Position numbers and translations under genes: made by a program. From Actinomycetota bacterium (GTDB taxonomy: Bacteria > Actinomycetota > Coriobacteriia > Anaerosomatales > JAUXNU01), in assembly GCA_030682655.1 (NCBI GenBank), contig JAUXNU010000125.1:1-52088 (forward strand): a stretch of 52,088 bases of DNA, written 5' to 3'. The notes below the pieces were generated by a model that was not told the DNA's origin, made no database searches, and worked only from the letters and a program-made list of their open reading frames with translations. Every line of letters begins with the position of its first letter. Position 1 is the stretch's first letter. Shown in pieces: positions 23,729-32,884 of the stretch.

Positions 23729-25707
23729 TGAGCACCTACGTCCCCTTTTTCCGGCGGTTCACCGACGAGAAGGGTAGGGAGCTCGACGAGGTCCGCCAGC
23801 TCTATGCCTGGGTCCAGGCGCAACAGAACGCCTTCTCGGAGACCCCCGTCACAGTGGGTAAGCGGGTCTATGCCTACCTCGATGATCTCCCCGACGACCT
23901 GGACCGACCGTTCCTGTACGCCCTTCACGACTTCATGGAGGCCGAGACCCAGATGTGGGCGCTTCCGGCTCCCGACTTCGAGCGGATGAGCCTGAAGGAG
24001 TTCGTCGAGTACCGGAACCTCCTCTATGCGAAGCAGTACTTCTTCACGAACCAGGAGACGGTGCTCCAGAGCTTCCATGAAGCGCTTGTCCGGCTGCTGT
24101 ACGGGATAGCCCGAGAGATCCCCAAGACAGAGTCGCCGTCCCCTTTCACAATCCCGCTCATCTACACGCTCGAGGAGCCGAAACTGGCGATCGAGCAACC
24201 TTTCGGCACGCTCTTGAGTGGTCCCTACGAGGATCAAGGGCTGTTCAAGACGTTTTCGTCCCAGCTCATGCAGAACCTCTGCCGCGTCTCCGGAAAGGAC
24301 ACGCCGGAGAGCAAAAGGCCTTGGAAATATCCCCGCGACAGCACCTTGCCACTCGGGGAAATGGTGGACGCCTATCTGGGCGACACGCCACTTCAAGCGC
24401 TTTTCAAAGCGCCGGTCCCGTTGAAGCTCTCCAACGAGGACCGCTTCAATCACATGCATATCGTAGGCGGCACGGGAGCGGGCAAGACGACCCTCATCGA
24501 GAATCTGATCCTGCATGACATCGCCTCGGACAACCCGCCGTCCCTGGTCGTGATCGACCCCCACGGAGACCTGATCCAGAAACTCACGCACGCCGACCTG
24601 GGTATCGAGGACCGGCTCGTCATCATCGACCCGAGGGACATTCACCATCCGCCGGCCCTGAACATCTTCGCCGTCAATCAGGACCGACTGGGAGCATATG
24701 ACGAGGCCACACGCGAGCAGGTGACTGCCGGGGTCATCCAGACATTCGACTACCTTTTCACCGGTCTTCTGGGCGCTGACCTCACCGCCAAACAGGGCGT
24801 CTTCTTCCGGTATGTCACGCGGCTCATGCTTTCGCTCCCGGAGATGATGGGGCGCAACGCGACCATCCTCGACATGCTCTACCTCATGTCTGACGACACC
24901 CCGTATCGCGAGGCAATCGCCCGCCTGCCAGACATTCCGCGCGAGTTCTTTCTGAGGGACTTCCCCAGCAAGACCTTCCAGCAGACCAAGGAGCAAATCC
25001 GCTACCGCCTGCAGGCCATTCTCGAAAACCCGACGATGGCGCGGCTCTTCACCAGTCCGGAGACCAAGGTTGATTTACACGCCGAGCTCAACAAGGGCTC
25101 GATCATCCTGGTCGACACCGCCAAAGACTATCTCAAAGGCGCATCCGACAATTTCGGCCGCATCTTCATTTCCCTCACCCTTCAAGCGATCCTGGAGCGC
25201 GCCGCGATTCCCGCCTCAGATCGTAAGGACACCTTCCTCTTCGTGGACGAGGCGGCGTCCTATTTCGATAGCAACATCGACGATCTGCTCACCGACGCCC
25301 GCAAATACCGGTGCGGATTGGTGCTCGCTCACCAGTATCTCGACCAGGCATCCTCGTCGCTCAAGGCGTCCCTTGCCGCCAACACCGGGGCCAAGTTCGC
25401 GTCCGGCCTTTCCGCTACGGACGCTCGCGCGATGGCGTCGGATATGCGGACAACCCCTGACTTCATCCTGGCCCAACCCCGGCTCCAGTTCGCCGCGCAC
25501 ATCCGCAACGTCACGCCCCACGCCGTGTCCATCCCCATCACGCCAGGGGCGCTTGCGGCCAAGCCGAAGCTCGACGCCGACGCCTATCAAAGGCTCATGG
25601 ATCGGAACCGGGCCAAGGTTGCGCTCAGCACGATCGCGCCTCCATCAACTCCCGCACTTGATCCGATATCCCCACGGCCGGACGAGGATATCTCCGCAGA
25701 CTGGTAG
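23728..25707 (+). CDS. HerA/TraD-like DNA-translocating ATPase (coupling-protein candidate)
   Basis: This 659-aa protein has a family-specific N-terminal about 230 residues, then Walker A GGTGAGKTTLIENLI near residues 248-262, the strand VVIDPHGDLIQKL, Walker B FLFVDEAASYFD near 503-514 and LVLAHQYLDQASSSL. This is the DUF87/TraD-type motor fold used by coupling proteins to feed DNA to the T4SS. It lacks N-terminal membrane helices, which its partner encoded upstream could supply. It is paralogous to the ATPase on the opposite strand at 26,844-28,025 (shared IDPHGDL and VLAHQYL motifs). The ATG at 23,728 overlaps the upstream stop. Confidence 0.85.
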   Translation: MSTYVPFFRRFTDEKGRELDEVRQLYAWVQAQQNAFSETPVTVGKRVYAYLDDLPDDLDRPFLYALHDFMEAETQMWALPAPDFERMSLKEFVEYRNLLYAKQYFFTNQETVLQSFHEALVRLLYGIAREIPKTESPSPFTIPLIYTLEEPKLAIEQPFGTLLSGPYEDQGLFKTFSSQLMQNLCRVSGKDTPESKRPWKYPRDSTLPLGEMVDAYLGDTPLQALFKAPVPLKLSNEDRFNHMHIVGGTGAGKTTLIENLILHDIASDNPPSLVVIDPHGDLIQKLTHADLGIEDRLVIIDPRDIHHPPALNIFAVNQDRLGAYDEATREQVTAGVIQTFDYLFTGLLGADLTAKQGVFFRYVTRLMLSLPEMMGRNATILDMLYLMSDDTPYREAIARLPDIPREFFLRDFPSKTFQQTKEQIRYRLQAILENPTMARLFTSPETKVDLHAELNKGSIILVDTAKDYLKGASDNFGRIFISLTLQAILERAAIPASDRKDTFLFVDEAASYFDSNIDDLLTDARKYRCGLVLAHQYLDQASSSLKASLAANTGAKFASGLSATDARAMASDMRTTPDFILAQPRLQFAAHIRNVTPHAVSIPITPGALAAKPKLDADAYQRLMDRNRAKVALSTIAPPSTPALDPISPRPDEDISADW

Positions 25708-25763
25708 AAATATTTGGCTTCTCAGGCGAGCGCATAGCGCATCAGACCAGCCCGCCATGGCTC

Positions 25764-26759
25764 ATGGCGCACGGTGACAACCGCGACCGAGCCGCCTACC
25801 CAACCTGTATGAAAACAGATGCTCTCAACCGCCGCCTTCGGTTCGCAAAGCCGAACCCGGTGGTCGCGCGCCTCCAGCTGACCGAGCGCGACTTGCTCCT
25901 CTTTGCGGCCATCAACCGACACGGGCCCTTGCCGTCTCACTACCTGTTTGAACTGACCAAACAGCAGGCGCGCAGTTTCAAACACCTCCAGTACCGCCTA
26001 ACCGAGCTCTACAACGGCGATCAGGCTGGGCCCTATCTTCTCCGGCCCGAACAGCAGCACGCCGGCTACGAGGCGCGATATCAGCACCTGGTCTATGACC
26101 TCGCGCCGCGGGCCAAGAAAGTGTTGGCCGAGCGGGGCACCCTCGGGCGCTTCTCCCCCAGGCGGACGGACCCGTTTCTGCACCAACTCATGGGGGCCTG
26201 CGTCGCTGCGTCTTTCGAAATAGCGGCCGCGTCGAAGGGACTCCGCTATATCCCCCGCGAAGAGATCCTTTCGCATCCGCGTTGCACGGCCGCGAATGAG
26301 ACGCCCAACCCGATGGCGATCCCGCTCTTCAGTCACGGCCCTGAGACGGCGCTCATCCCCGACGACCTTTTCGGCCTCGAATATCCCGGCTCAGGGTTTC
26401 GCTTCTTCGCGGTCGAAATCGATCGCAACACCGAAAGCATCGAACGCCGGGACTTGAGGCAAAATGCCTTCAGCAAGAAGATCAAAGGCTACCTCGACGT
26501 TCTGAAGAACCAGACGTTCAGATCGCACTGGGGTCTGCCGAACCTGCACGTCTTGACGATAACGACCAACGCAACTCACGGCCTGAATATCCTCGAGCAC
26601 GTCAGGAAGCAGGATCAGGCCCGCTTTAACGACCGGTTCGCGATGGCGTGCGAACCGTCGTTTGGAGCCAGTTGGAGGGTACCCCGAGCCGTGCTGTCCC
26701 ACCTCCTCGAAGCGTCGTGGGCGACGGCCGGAGCATCCAAGGAATTCAGCAAGGCCTAG
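25764..26759 (+). CDS. Replication-relaxation (Replic_Relax) family protein, relaxase candidate
   Basis: This protein (331 aa from the first ATG, 316 aa from ATG 25,809) matches the Replic_Relax family. It has a winged-helix start (LTERDLLLFAAINRHGPLPS, then FKHLQYRLTELYNG) and a C-terminal nuclease-like fold with FFAVEIDRNTESI, a following Lys-rich KKIKGYLDVL and LHVLTITTNATHG. Members are linked to plasmid replication and to relaxase-like roles. It lies between the two motor ATPases, and no HUH/MOB relaxase is visible, so it is the best candidate for processing the element's origin. Neither start has a good ribosome binding site. No catalytic Tyr can be pointed out with confidence. Confidence 0.78.
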   Translation: MAHGDNRDRAAYPTCMKTDALNRRLRFAKPNPVVARLQLTERDLLLFAAINRHGPLPSHYLFELTKQQARSFKHLQYRLTELYNGDQAGPYLLRPEQQHAGYEARYQHLVYDLAPRAKKVLAERGTLGRFSPRRTDPFLHQLMGACVAASFEIAAASKGLRYIPREEILSHPRCTAANETPNPMAIPLFSHGPETALIPDDLFGLEYPGSGFRFFAVEIDRNTESIERRDLRQNAFSKKIKGYLDVLKNQTFRSHWGLPNLHVLTITTNATHGLNILEHVRKQDQARFNDRFAMACEPSFGASWRVPRAVLSHLLEASWATAGASKEFSKA

Positions 26760-26843
26760 ACCCAACCACTGCCTGGACAAACCGGCGAGCGGACGGTCAT
26801 GCGCCGGCAGCGCCAGCTCTACAGCCCAGGAGATCGTGCAGGT

Positions 26844-28025
26844 TTACCCACGCGGTCGCACAACAGCACCGCTGAACGGAAGACTCGGTGATCCATTGAT
26901 CATCAGCTTCATGTAGGCGTGGTGGTTAGGCAGGCTAAGGATGTCGAGGACGTCGAATTTGCCGTGCAGTTCGTGCGAGAGGTATGCCGCATCCTCGGCT
27001 CCCACGCGAAAGACCGCCAAGCTGCCGACATTCCCAAAGACTGCGGAACGGACAGCGGGATCCAGTTGATTCAAATATTGATGCGCCAAGACCAGTCCGG
27101 CTCCGAATTTCCTGAGTTCGGACATCATATTCGCGAGCGACAGGGTGGTTAGGCTTTGAAATTCGTCAGCGTAGATGAAGAAGGCCGCGCGTTTGTCGGG
27201 CAAGATATTTGCGCGACTGAAAGCGGCCAAGCCCAACATCGTTACCATCAGGCCGCCGAGGATCACGCAGGCATCTTCACCCAGTTCTCCCTTGGACAGA
27301 TTCACTATCAGCCCCCGCCTTTCATCCATGAGGGTGCGAAGGCGGATCTCCGAGACCGGCGCCACGAGGATGCGGAATAGGGTCGGGTCGGCGAGAAGTG
27401 CTCCGAGCTTGTTTTGGATCGGTGCCACAGCCTCAGCGCGGAGGCGTGCGGGGTAGTTCTCGAACTCCGTGGTCCAAAACTCCTTCACCACCGGGTTCTC
27501 GATCTTGCGCGCCACGGACTTCCGGAACTTTTTGTCCGAGAACAGGCGGAGGATGTCAGGCAAGCTCGCGTCGTCGCGCTCCAAGAGGGCGTAGAGGGCA
27601 TTGCGGAGTACATGCTCCATTCGCACGCCCCACGCCTGCGGCCACTGCTTCCTGAAGGTCTCGAGGATGCCGGCGGCGGCCAGCGGGATCCGTTCCGGGC
27701 GAACGCGGCGGAGCGGATTGTATCCGAACGGCTGAAATGGATCGGGCGCATTCAGATAGGTGATGCGGTCCCGAAGCGCGTGGGGCGTCCACTCCCAGAC
27801 GCGCTCCGCCAGGTCGCCGTGCGGATCGATAAGAGCGAAGCCGCGGCCGGCGACGATGTCCTGACGGAGCAGAATCTCCAGGAGTGTCGACTTCCCGACG
27901 CCGGTCTTGCCCACGATGTACATGTGCGAAAGGCGGTCAGCCTGGGCGATGCCGATCCGTTTCTTCGACCCATGGAAGTTAGATACGCCGAAGAAGGAAG
28001 GCTGGTCGCGAGGCTCAATCATCAC
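26844..28025 (-). CDS. Second HerA/TraD-like ATPase (T4SS DNA motor)
   Basis: A 393-aa ATPase with Walker A GKTGVGKST at residues 39-47, ALIDPHGDLAERV, and Walker B FFIYADEFQSL near residue 290 followed by AGLVLAHQYLNQL. It is the minimal motor domain without the long N-terminal region of its paralogue at 23,728-25,707. It faces that gene and the Replic_Relax gene. Two motor ATPases in one element could serve DNA export and, for example, relaxase recruitment or a second substrate. No membrane helix is present. Confidence 0.85.
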   Translation of the reverse strand: MMIEPRDQPSFFGVSNFHGSKKRIGIAQADRLSHMYIVGKTGVGKSTLLEILLRQDIVAGRGFALIDPHGDLAERVWEWTPHALRDRITYLNAPDPFQPFGYNPLRRVRPERIPLAAAGILETFRKQWPQAWGVRMEHVLRNALYALLERDDASLPDILRLFSDKKFRKSVARKIENPVVKEFWTTEFENYPARLRAEAVAPIQNKLGALLADPTLFRILVAPVSEIRLRTLMDERRGLIVNLSKGELGEDACVILGGLMVTMLGLAAFSRANILPDKRAAFFIYADEFQSLTTLSLANMMSELRKFGAGLVLAHQYLNQLDPAVRSAVFGNVGSLAVFRVGAEDAAYLSHELHGKFDVLDILSLPNHHAYMKLMINGSPSLPFSGAVVRPRG

Positions 28026-28100
28026 TCACATTCTGCGCCAGCCGGCCTTGAACGCACGGGGGCTGATTGGCGCGGTTCGGGGCTTATCAGGGGCAAAGAA

Positions 28101-28122
28101 GGACCCCGAGTTTTCGGGGTCC
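28101..28122 (-). terminator. Hairpin terminator after the ArdC-like gene
   Basis: GGACCCCGAGTTTTCGGGGTCC forms a 9-bp GC stem directly after the stop of the leftward ardC-like gene. On the minus strand it is followed by TTCTTT, a modest U tract. Confidence 0.65.
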
Positions 28123-28127
28123 AGTAG

Positions 28128-29030
28128 TCAGGCCGGTTCGGGCTCGCTGAAGGCCTGCAAGTAGGTGGCGGCGTCGTTCGCTCTTGCGGCGGCTGTGAAG
28201 ACGGCGCGGCGGTCGTCGTTCAAAACCTCGAGCCAGGACGCAACATAGGATGCGTGATCTGGCCGGGGTTCGTTGGCAATGCCCAGGTCCGCGCAGAGGA
28301 AAGCGGCTCCGAGCTCCGCAACCAGTTCTTCCACCGCGTAGTCGTTGTCACCAAAACGGGTCCCGAAGGTCCGATCCAGGCGATGCGGTGCACCGCTCCA
28401 GTGGGTCAGTTCGTGGAGCAGGGTGCCGTAGTAGGCTTCGCTCGCGGAGCTGGTCGGGGAGCCCCGGAACCGGTCTCGAGCAGGAAGCTCGATGCGGTCG
28501 TAGTCGCGGCGATAGCAGGCTTGGGACCCGCCATGCACCACGACAGCCTTGGTGGCGGCAACGAACGCCTCCACCCCGGCCAACGTCTCAACCGTTGAGA
28601 CCGGCGCAGCCCCCGGCGGCTGCCAGCCGTCCACCTGGTCCAGATTGAAAACCCGGGAGGCGCGCGCGACGAGGCGAAGCCGACCCGACTCGTCGAGCTC
28701 ATCAGTCGGAGCCGTGTTTAGCCGATTGTAGAAGACGATGACGGTGCCGTGCTCGCCGCGGCGAACCTGGGCACCGAGTCGCTCCCACTGCCGGTAGCTC
28801 GCCCACCATCCGGTCCCGTATCCCGACATGACCGCCTCAGCCCACAAGGCCACGACGTTCACGCCACGATACCCGTGACCGGTGAGGGCGTTGATCGGCC
28901 GGCCGGTCGCGGCACTCACATGCCACGGCATCATGAAGCGGCCTGCCCCCGCCTCAATGGCGGAGACGATTTTGTCGGTGACGGTCCGATACAGATCGAA
29001 CCGATCGTTTGAAGGTACAGAGGTTTGCAT
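28128..29030 (-). CDS. ArdC-type antirestriction protein
   Basis: A 300-aa protein. The N-terminal ssDNA-binding domain (YRTVTDKIVSAIEAGAGRFM, then PWHVSAATGRPINALTGHGYRGVN) is followed by a zincin-like metallopeptidase domain with HELTHW near residues 205-210 and the downstream ELVAELGAAFLCADLGI. ArdC homologues protect incoming conjugative DNA from host restriction. ATG 29,030 was chosen because AAGGAG precedes it at proper spacing; the frame stays open 33 codons further upstream but without support. Located at the junction of transfer genes and cargo, as often in conjugative elements. Confidence 0.9.
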   Translation of the reverse strand: MQTSVPSNDRFDLYRTVTDKIVSAIEAGAGRFMMPWHVSAATGRPINALTGHGYRGVNVVALWAEAVMSGYGTGWWASYRQWERLGAQVRRGEHGTVIVFYNRLNTAPTDELDESGRLRLVARASRVFNLDQVDGWQPPGAAPVSTVETLAGVEAFVAATKAVVVHGGSQACYRRDYDRIELPARDRFRGSPTSSASEAYYGTLLHELTHWSGAPHRLDRTFGTRFGDNDYAVEELVAELGAAFLCADLGIANEPRPDHASYVASWLEVLNDDRRAVFTAAARANDAATYLQAFSEPEPA

Positions 29031-29226
29031 AGCTCGCTCCTTGGCGCGGAGGAGCGTCGGACCATTCCGGCGCTCCTGGACGCCCAGAAACGGAGCTGCG
29101 TTCTGGAGCCAGTCTGATCCGCCAAGCATATCGGGTCACGGCGGGAAAGCGGCACCTGCGGCGTCGACGGCAATCGCGCCAAACAACCGTCGTGCTCGAC
29201 CGCCTCCCATCGGCGATCATGCCCTC

Positions 29227-29454
29227 ATGTCGCTATCGCCCGAGGAGCTTGAAGAGTTCAAAACGCGCTACCAGCACGCGTTCAACATTCGACTCTCCGA
29301 CGGAGAGGCGCTCGATCTCGCCGATCGTTTGGAAGAGCTGTACCGCACCGTCCTGAACCGCTCCGCAGAGCCCGGCGAGATGCCGCGCGCGCCGGATCCT
29401 CCTTGGCGTCTGGAGCCTCAGAGCGCGGGCGAGCAGGATCCCCCAACGGAGTAG
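29227..29454 (+). CDS. Small conserved-looking protein next to ardC
   Basis: A 75-aa protein starting MSLSPEELEEFKTRYQHAFN, with helices LSDGEALDLADRLEELYRTV and a disordered Pro-rich tail. Small acidic proteins of this style, with the pattern F...Y...F...LS..EA...A..L..LY, are frequent beside conjugation genes; I know no function. It is divergent from the ardC-like gene. Confidence 0.65.
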   Translation: MSLSPEELEEFKTRYQHAFNIRLSDGEALDLADRLEELYRTVLNRSAEPGEMPRAPDPPWRLEPQSAGEQDPPTE

Positions 29455-29861
29455 CGTGCCATCCTCGCGCCTCCACGCGAGAACGAGGAACAGGCGCGGA
29501 CGATGCGCGAGCGCGCGTGGTGCCTAACGAATTTGAAGTGGCGTTTGTGGGAATTGCACCTTAAGGCGGTGTCGCGCTCGGGTGGGGAGAATCCTATGGC
29601 GGCCGACTCCGTCAACGACACCGCTCAAGCCTCGTCGGGCGAGCACGAGGTTCACGTCTCGACCTGCAGCTGGTCCCGCTCATAAGCAGTAAGACCTATG
29701 TTGGCGACTACTCGTCCTCGCCTCGACGGTCTGGATCCAAGGCTCCACCGGCTTGAACGGACCCTCGATCCGTCTCGATTCTCAAGGTCATCAAACAGCG
29801 TTCGGTTGCGCGTCGTTGCGTTTCAGTGTCAACTCTAAGGTAGACAGCTGAGGATGGCCCC
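29455..29861. other. Gap between transfer backbone and cargo
   Basis: No supported gene in 407 bp. One 60-codon frame (29,503-29,685) has no recognisable features. It probably marks the insertion junction between backbone and cargo and contains the promoter of the next operon. No repeats seen. Confidence 0.35.
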
Positions 29862-30365
29862 GTGCTCGCTTCCAAAATCCAGACGATTGACCCCAGCGCC
29901 CACGAGGCGCTTCCAAAGGACGAGATTGACCGCGCCCTGCTGGCCTATGGTCCACAATCGCGTTTCCTGGAGCAGGCTTGGTATACGCCCAGGACGTTGC
30001 TGACGTTCGCCAGGCCGTTTGATCACCCCTTTCACGAACCTTGGGTAAAACATTTCACCCGCGAGCATTCCGTAGTCTACGCGACCCAGGCATCCTATCT
30101 TCTGATCGCCGCAGCGATCGAGCGGGGCGATTTCACGGATCTCACGCGGGACGCCTTCCTGCACTATTGCCGGTCCGAAGAGGCCCTGATCTCCAGCCTT
30201 GACATCCGGTTCCTACAGCGGGCCCCCGTGCCCGAGCGTGTCGAGATCGCTGCTTCCATGGTCGAAGTCCGACGGCGGAATGGCGCGGTCTTCGTTCGCT
30301 GTCAGTATCGGATCAGCGACATCGTCAAACTTGACGCCTGGCTTACGGCCCCCTGCAAAGCCTGA
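29862..30365 (+). CDS. FcoT-like hot-dog thioesterase
   Basis: A 167-aa protein whose layout resembles the FcoT family (mycobacterial Rv0098): a YGPQSRFLEQAWY start, then KHFTREHSVVYATQASYLLI corresponding to the GHF...E......NQ.AY helix, and SLDIRFLQRAPVPERVEIAA. FcoT releases long-chain fatty acids from acyl-CoA or acyl carriers and belongs to lipid or isonitrile-lipopeptide pathways. Here it opens an operon with three membrane-protein genes, so it may process a lipid precursor. The start is GTG 29,862 with GAGG upstream. The assignment is by remembered pattern, not alignment. Confidence 0.55.
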   Translation: MLASKIQTIDPSAHEALPKDEIDRALLAYGPQSRFLEQAWYTPRTLLTFARPFDHPFHEPWVKHFTREHSVVYATQASYLLIAAAIERGDFTDLTRDAFLHYCRSEEALISSLDIRFLQRAPVPERVEIAASMVEVRRRNGAVFVRCQYRISDIVKLDAWLTAPCKA

Positions 30366-30376
30366 ACTCGTCGTTG

Positions 30377-31522
30377 GTGGGCACGGTGCAAACAGATAAA
30401 ATCATAGAGCTCGCGCGAGCCGTCATCTATGCGGCGGCGACAGGGACGATCATTCATGTCTCCGGCACGAACCTTTCTCATATCGATAGGCCGGGACCCC
30501 CGGCGTTTCCGTTGGACCTGCAGTTCGCCATCGTCGCGTCGGCGATACTCTTCATCGTCATGGATGGAATTGCGCGCTACTGCGTTCGGGCGAACACGAC
30601 CGAGCCCCAGTTCGTCATCCCGGGGACCCGGTTCGTGGCCGAGATCGTGGGCCTCTTCGCCTTCTCTTACTGGATCGGACTTCTGCTTTCGCGAAGCGAT
30701 CCGTTCTCGTCCTCGGGATATATCTTCCTGTTTGTCTTTTCAGCGAGCTGCCTCCTGAACAATTTCCTCGACGTCCTCGTTTTCTCGGGGTCGGAACAGC
30801 CGGCCGGCCGGGTACGACTCGCCGGCGCGGCCAGGTTGTACGGGCGATTCCTGTTCTGGGGAGATATCGCGGAGAGCAACATTGGCGATAAGTTTGCATC
30901 GATCATCCGCGCGCGTGACAGGATTCGGAAAGCTGTTGTAACGCCGAGCGCTCCCGCCGTTACCGGGAACGGCGGCCACGACATCTGGGTGATCCTGAAA
31001 GCCAGCCTGTTCGATTGGATGTGGCAGGTCTTCTTCAAGATCGGCGTGCGAGGCGCGTGGTGGCGAGTAGTCGCCCAGGTCGGCATTCTTCATGGCGTCT
31101 GGTTTCATTTCCTGGCCATGACCCTTTCCGCCCTGCTCATCCTCAACCCGGTGACCACCATCATGGAGGCTCGGGTGAGCGATTTGCACAGTGTGCGATG
31201 GCTGGCGTTCGAGCCCCAATACTCGGGATCTCTCTGGATCGTCGGAGTGATGTCGCTGCTGGCGTTCCTGGCTTATGTCTGGACCTCCATTAAGGAACAG
31301 TCGCGCCAACATTCGTCGTTGGTAGGTTCATCAAGTGCGGGATTAGTCGAGCGTGCCACTCAGACTGCAGGAAACACGCTTCTATTGCTTGCCGGCCTCT
31401 ATATGTGGTATAGTGCTCCCATCATTACTCTATATACTACGTACGGTGTTCTAATGGTTGGCGCTATCGTCGCTACAATGGCCGGCGTTCGCGGTGGCCA
31501 AGCGAAGCCCGTCTCAGCATGA
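30377..31522 (+). CDS. Polytopic membrane protein of unknown function
   Basis: An approximately 381-aa protein with about eight hydrophobic segments: FAIVASAILFIVMDGIA, FVAEIVGLFAFSYWIGLLL, YIFLFVFSASCLLNNFLDVL, HFLAMTLSALLILNP, SLWIVGVMSLLAFLAYVW and TLLLLAGLYMWYSAPIITL among them. A soluble loop lies around residues 140-200. I recognise no family. The start is uncertain among TTG 30,374, GTG 30,377 and GTG 30,386. Its stop overlaps the symporter ATG (ATGA), and it follows the thioesterase by about 11 bp, so it belongs to the four-gene operon. Confidence 0.7.
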   Translation: MGTVQTDKIIELARAVIYAAATGTIIHVSGTNLSHIDRPGPPAFPLDLQFAIVASAILFIVMDGIARYCVRANTTEPQFVIPGTRFVAEIVGLFAFSYWIGLLLSRSDPFSSSGYIFLFVFSASCLLNNFLDVLVFSGSEQPAGRVRLAGAARLYGRFLFWGDIAESNIGDKFASIIRARDRIRKAVVTPSAPAVTGNGGHDIWVILKASLFDWMWQVFFKIGVRGAWWRVVAQVGILHGVWFHFLAMTLSALLILNPVTTIMEARVSDLHSVRWLAFEPQYSGSLWIVGVMSLLAFLAYVWTSIKEQSRQHSSLVGSSSAGLVERATQTAGNTLLLLAGLYMWYSAPIITLYTTYGVLMVGAIVATMAGVRGGQAKPVSA

Positions 31523-32883
31523 CTCTCCTGGCGATCATTTCCATTTTTGTTGTCGCCATCGCCTTGGTTGGCTTCCTGGTCGGACGGCACCTCACCTACG
31601 AAGGTTACTGGCTGAACAGCCGCAAGACGGCGAGCTGGGCCTTGGTTTGCACCATAGTGGCTACCCAGGTCGGTGCAGGCACGACGCTTGGTATCGCAAG
31701 CTCAAGTGCGACGAGCGGCACCGGCTATGGACTTGTTGCGTTGATCACAACCGTGGTCGGGTTCCTCATCTTGCCGATGCTGGTCCCGCGGGTGCAACGC
31801 GCCGCCGAGACTTCCGGGGAATTCACCCTCACGGGGCTGCTCAGGTGGCGGTTCGGACGGATGACGGGCACGGTCGCCGCCTTGGTCGTCGCCATCGGCT
31901 ATCTCGGCCTGCTTGCCGCTCAGCTGGTGGCCGGGGCCATCCTGCTGGAACAGCTTACGTCGTTGGACTGGAGTCTTGCCCTCGTCGTCTCAAGTGGACT
32001 TGTGATCCTGTATTCGGCCTTCGCCGGACTGAAGGGAGATTTGATCACAGATATCTTCCTCTTCGTTTTTATGGCGGTGCTGGCGTTGTTTACGGTCTAT
32101 GCGCTGGGTACCACCCTTCAGTCGTCGCCGGGCGTGCTAGGCACAATCTCCGCTGAGGCTCTGTCGCCCACCCGGTTCGGCGGCCTCACCTATCTGATCG
32201 GCGGCGTCCTGCTGGGCACGCTGGTTCCGCTGATCTCACTCGAGATGTGGTTGCGGGTCTTTGCGGCCGAGAGCCAGGCCACCGCGACCTCCGCCCTGCG
32301 ATGGTCGGCGGTGCTGGTCATTCCCTTTTATCTACTCGCCATGGCCGTCGGGCTCATCAGTACGGTTGTCATGGCCGCGCCGGCCAATCCCAATCTCGTC
32401 TACGTCGAATACCTAGCGAGGATCCTGCCTTCAACGCTGATGACGATTGTCTACCTCGGCCTCATCGCGACGGTCATCTCGACCACCAATACCTTGCAGA
32501 TCGTGTTGAGCGCGGTCGTGCACCGGGACATCCTGCCCGGTCAGACCGAGAGCGTCGCCGTGAGCCGTATCGTGACCGCCGCGACCGGTATGGCCGCCGG
32601 TATCGCGGCCTATTTCGTGAGAGATATCGTTGATCTGGTGGTCAGCGGCTTCTTCTACATTGTGCTTCTGGGGCCGCTGCTCCTCATCCTGTTGAGAGGA
32701 GCTCCGGCTCAGCCTGTTTCACGCTTGCGAGACGGGCTTACCGCGCTCGCTCTGTTGGCCGGAACGGTGGCGACGACCGTCGGACTGCCGATCCTGGGGC
32801 CCGGCGCCGTCATCCTTGGGGTCCTGATCACAAGCCTGCTCCTCTTCGCCCTGGCGCTGTTCTCGCCCAAGGCGCGAGCCTAG
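31519..32883 (+). CDS. Sodium:solute symporter family transporter
   Basis: A 454-aa SSS-family protein with 12-13 hydrophobic segments. The N-terminus shows the family pattern (YEGYWLNSRKTASWALV, ATQVGAGTTLGIASS, GTGYGLVALITTVVG), and later GLKGDLITDIFLFVFM and LISLEMWLRVFAAES appear, as in SSS transporters. It uses the Na+ gradient to import an organic solute; the substrate cannot be read from sequence. Translationally coupled to the membrane protein upstream. Confidence 0.85.
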   Translation: MTLLAIISIFVVAIALVGFLVGRHLTYEGYWLNSRKTASWALVCTIVATQVGAGTTLGIASSSATSGTGYGLVALITTVVGFLILPMLVPRVQRAAETSGEFTLTGLLRWRFGRMTGTVAALVVAIGYLGLLAAQLVAGAILLEQLTSLDWSLALVVSSGLVILYSAFAGLKGDLITDIFLFVFMAVLALFTVYALGTTLQSSPGVLGTISAEALSPTRFGGLTYLIGGVLLGTLVPLISLEMWLRVFAAESQATATSALRWSAVLVIPFYLLAMAVGLISTVVMAAPANPNLVYVEYLARILPSTLMTIVYLGLIATVISTTNTLQIVLSAVVHRDILPGQTESVAVSRIVTAATGMAAGIAAYFVRDIVDLVVSGFFYIVLLGPLLLILLRGAPAQPVSRLRDGLTALALLAGTVATTVGLPILGPGAVILGVLITSLLLFALALFSPKARA

Positions 32884-32884
32884 G

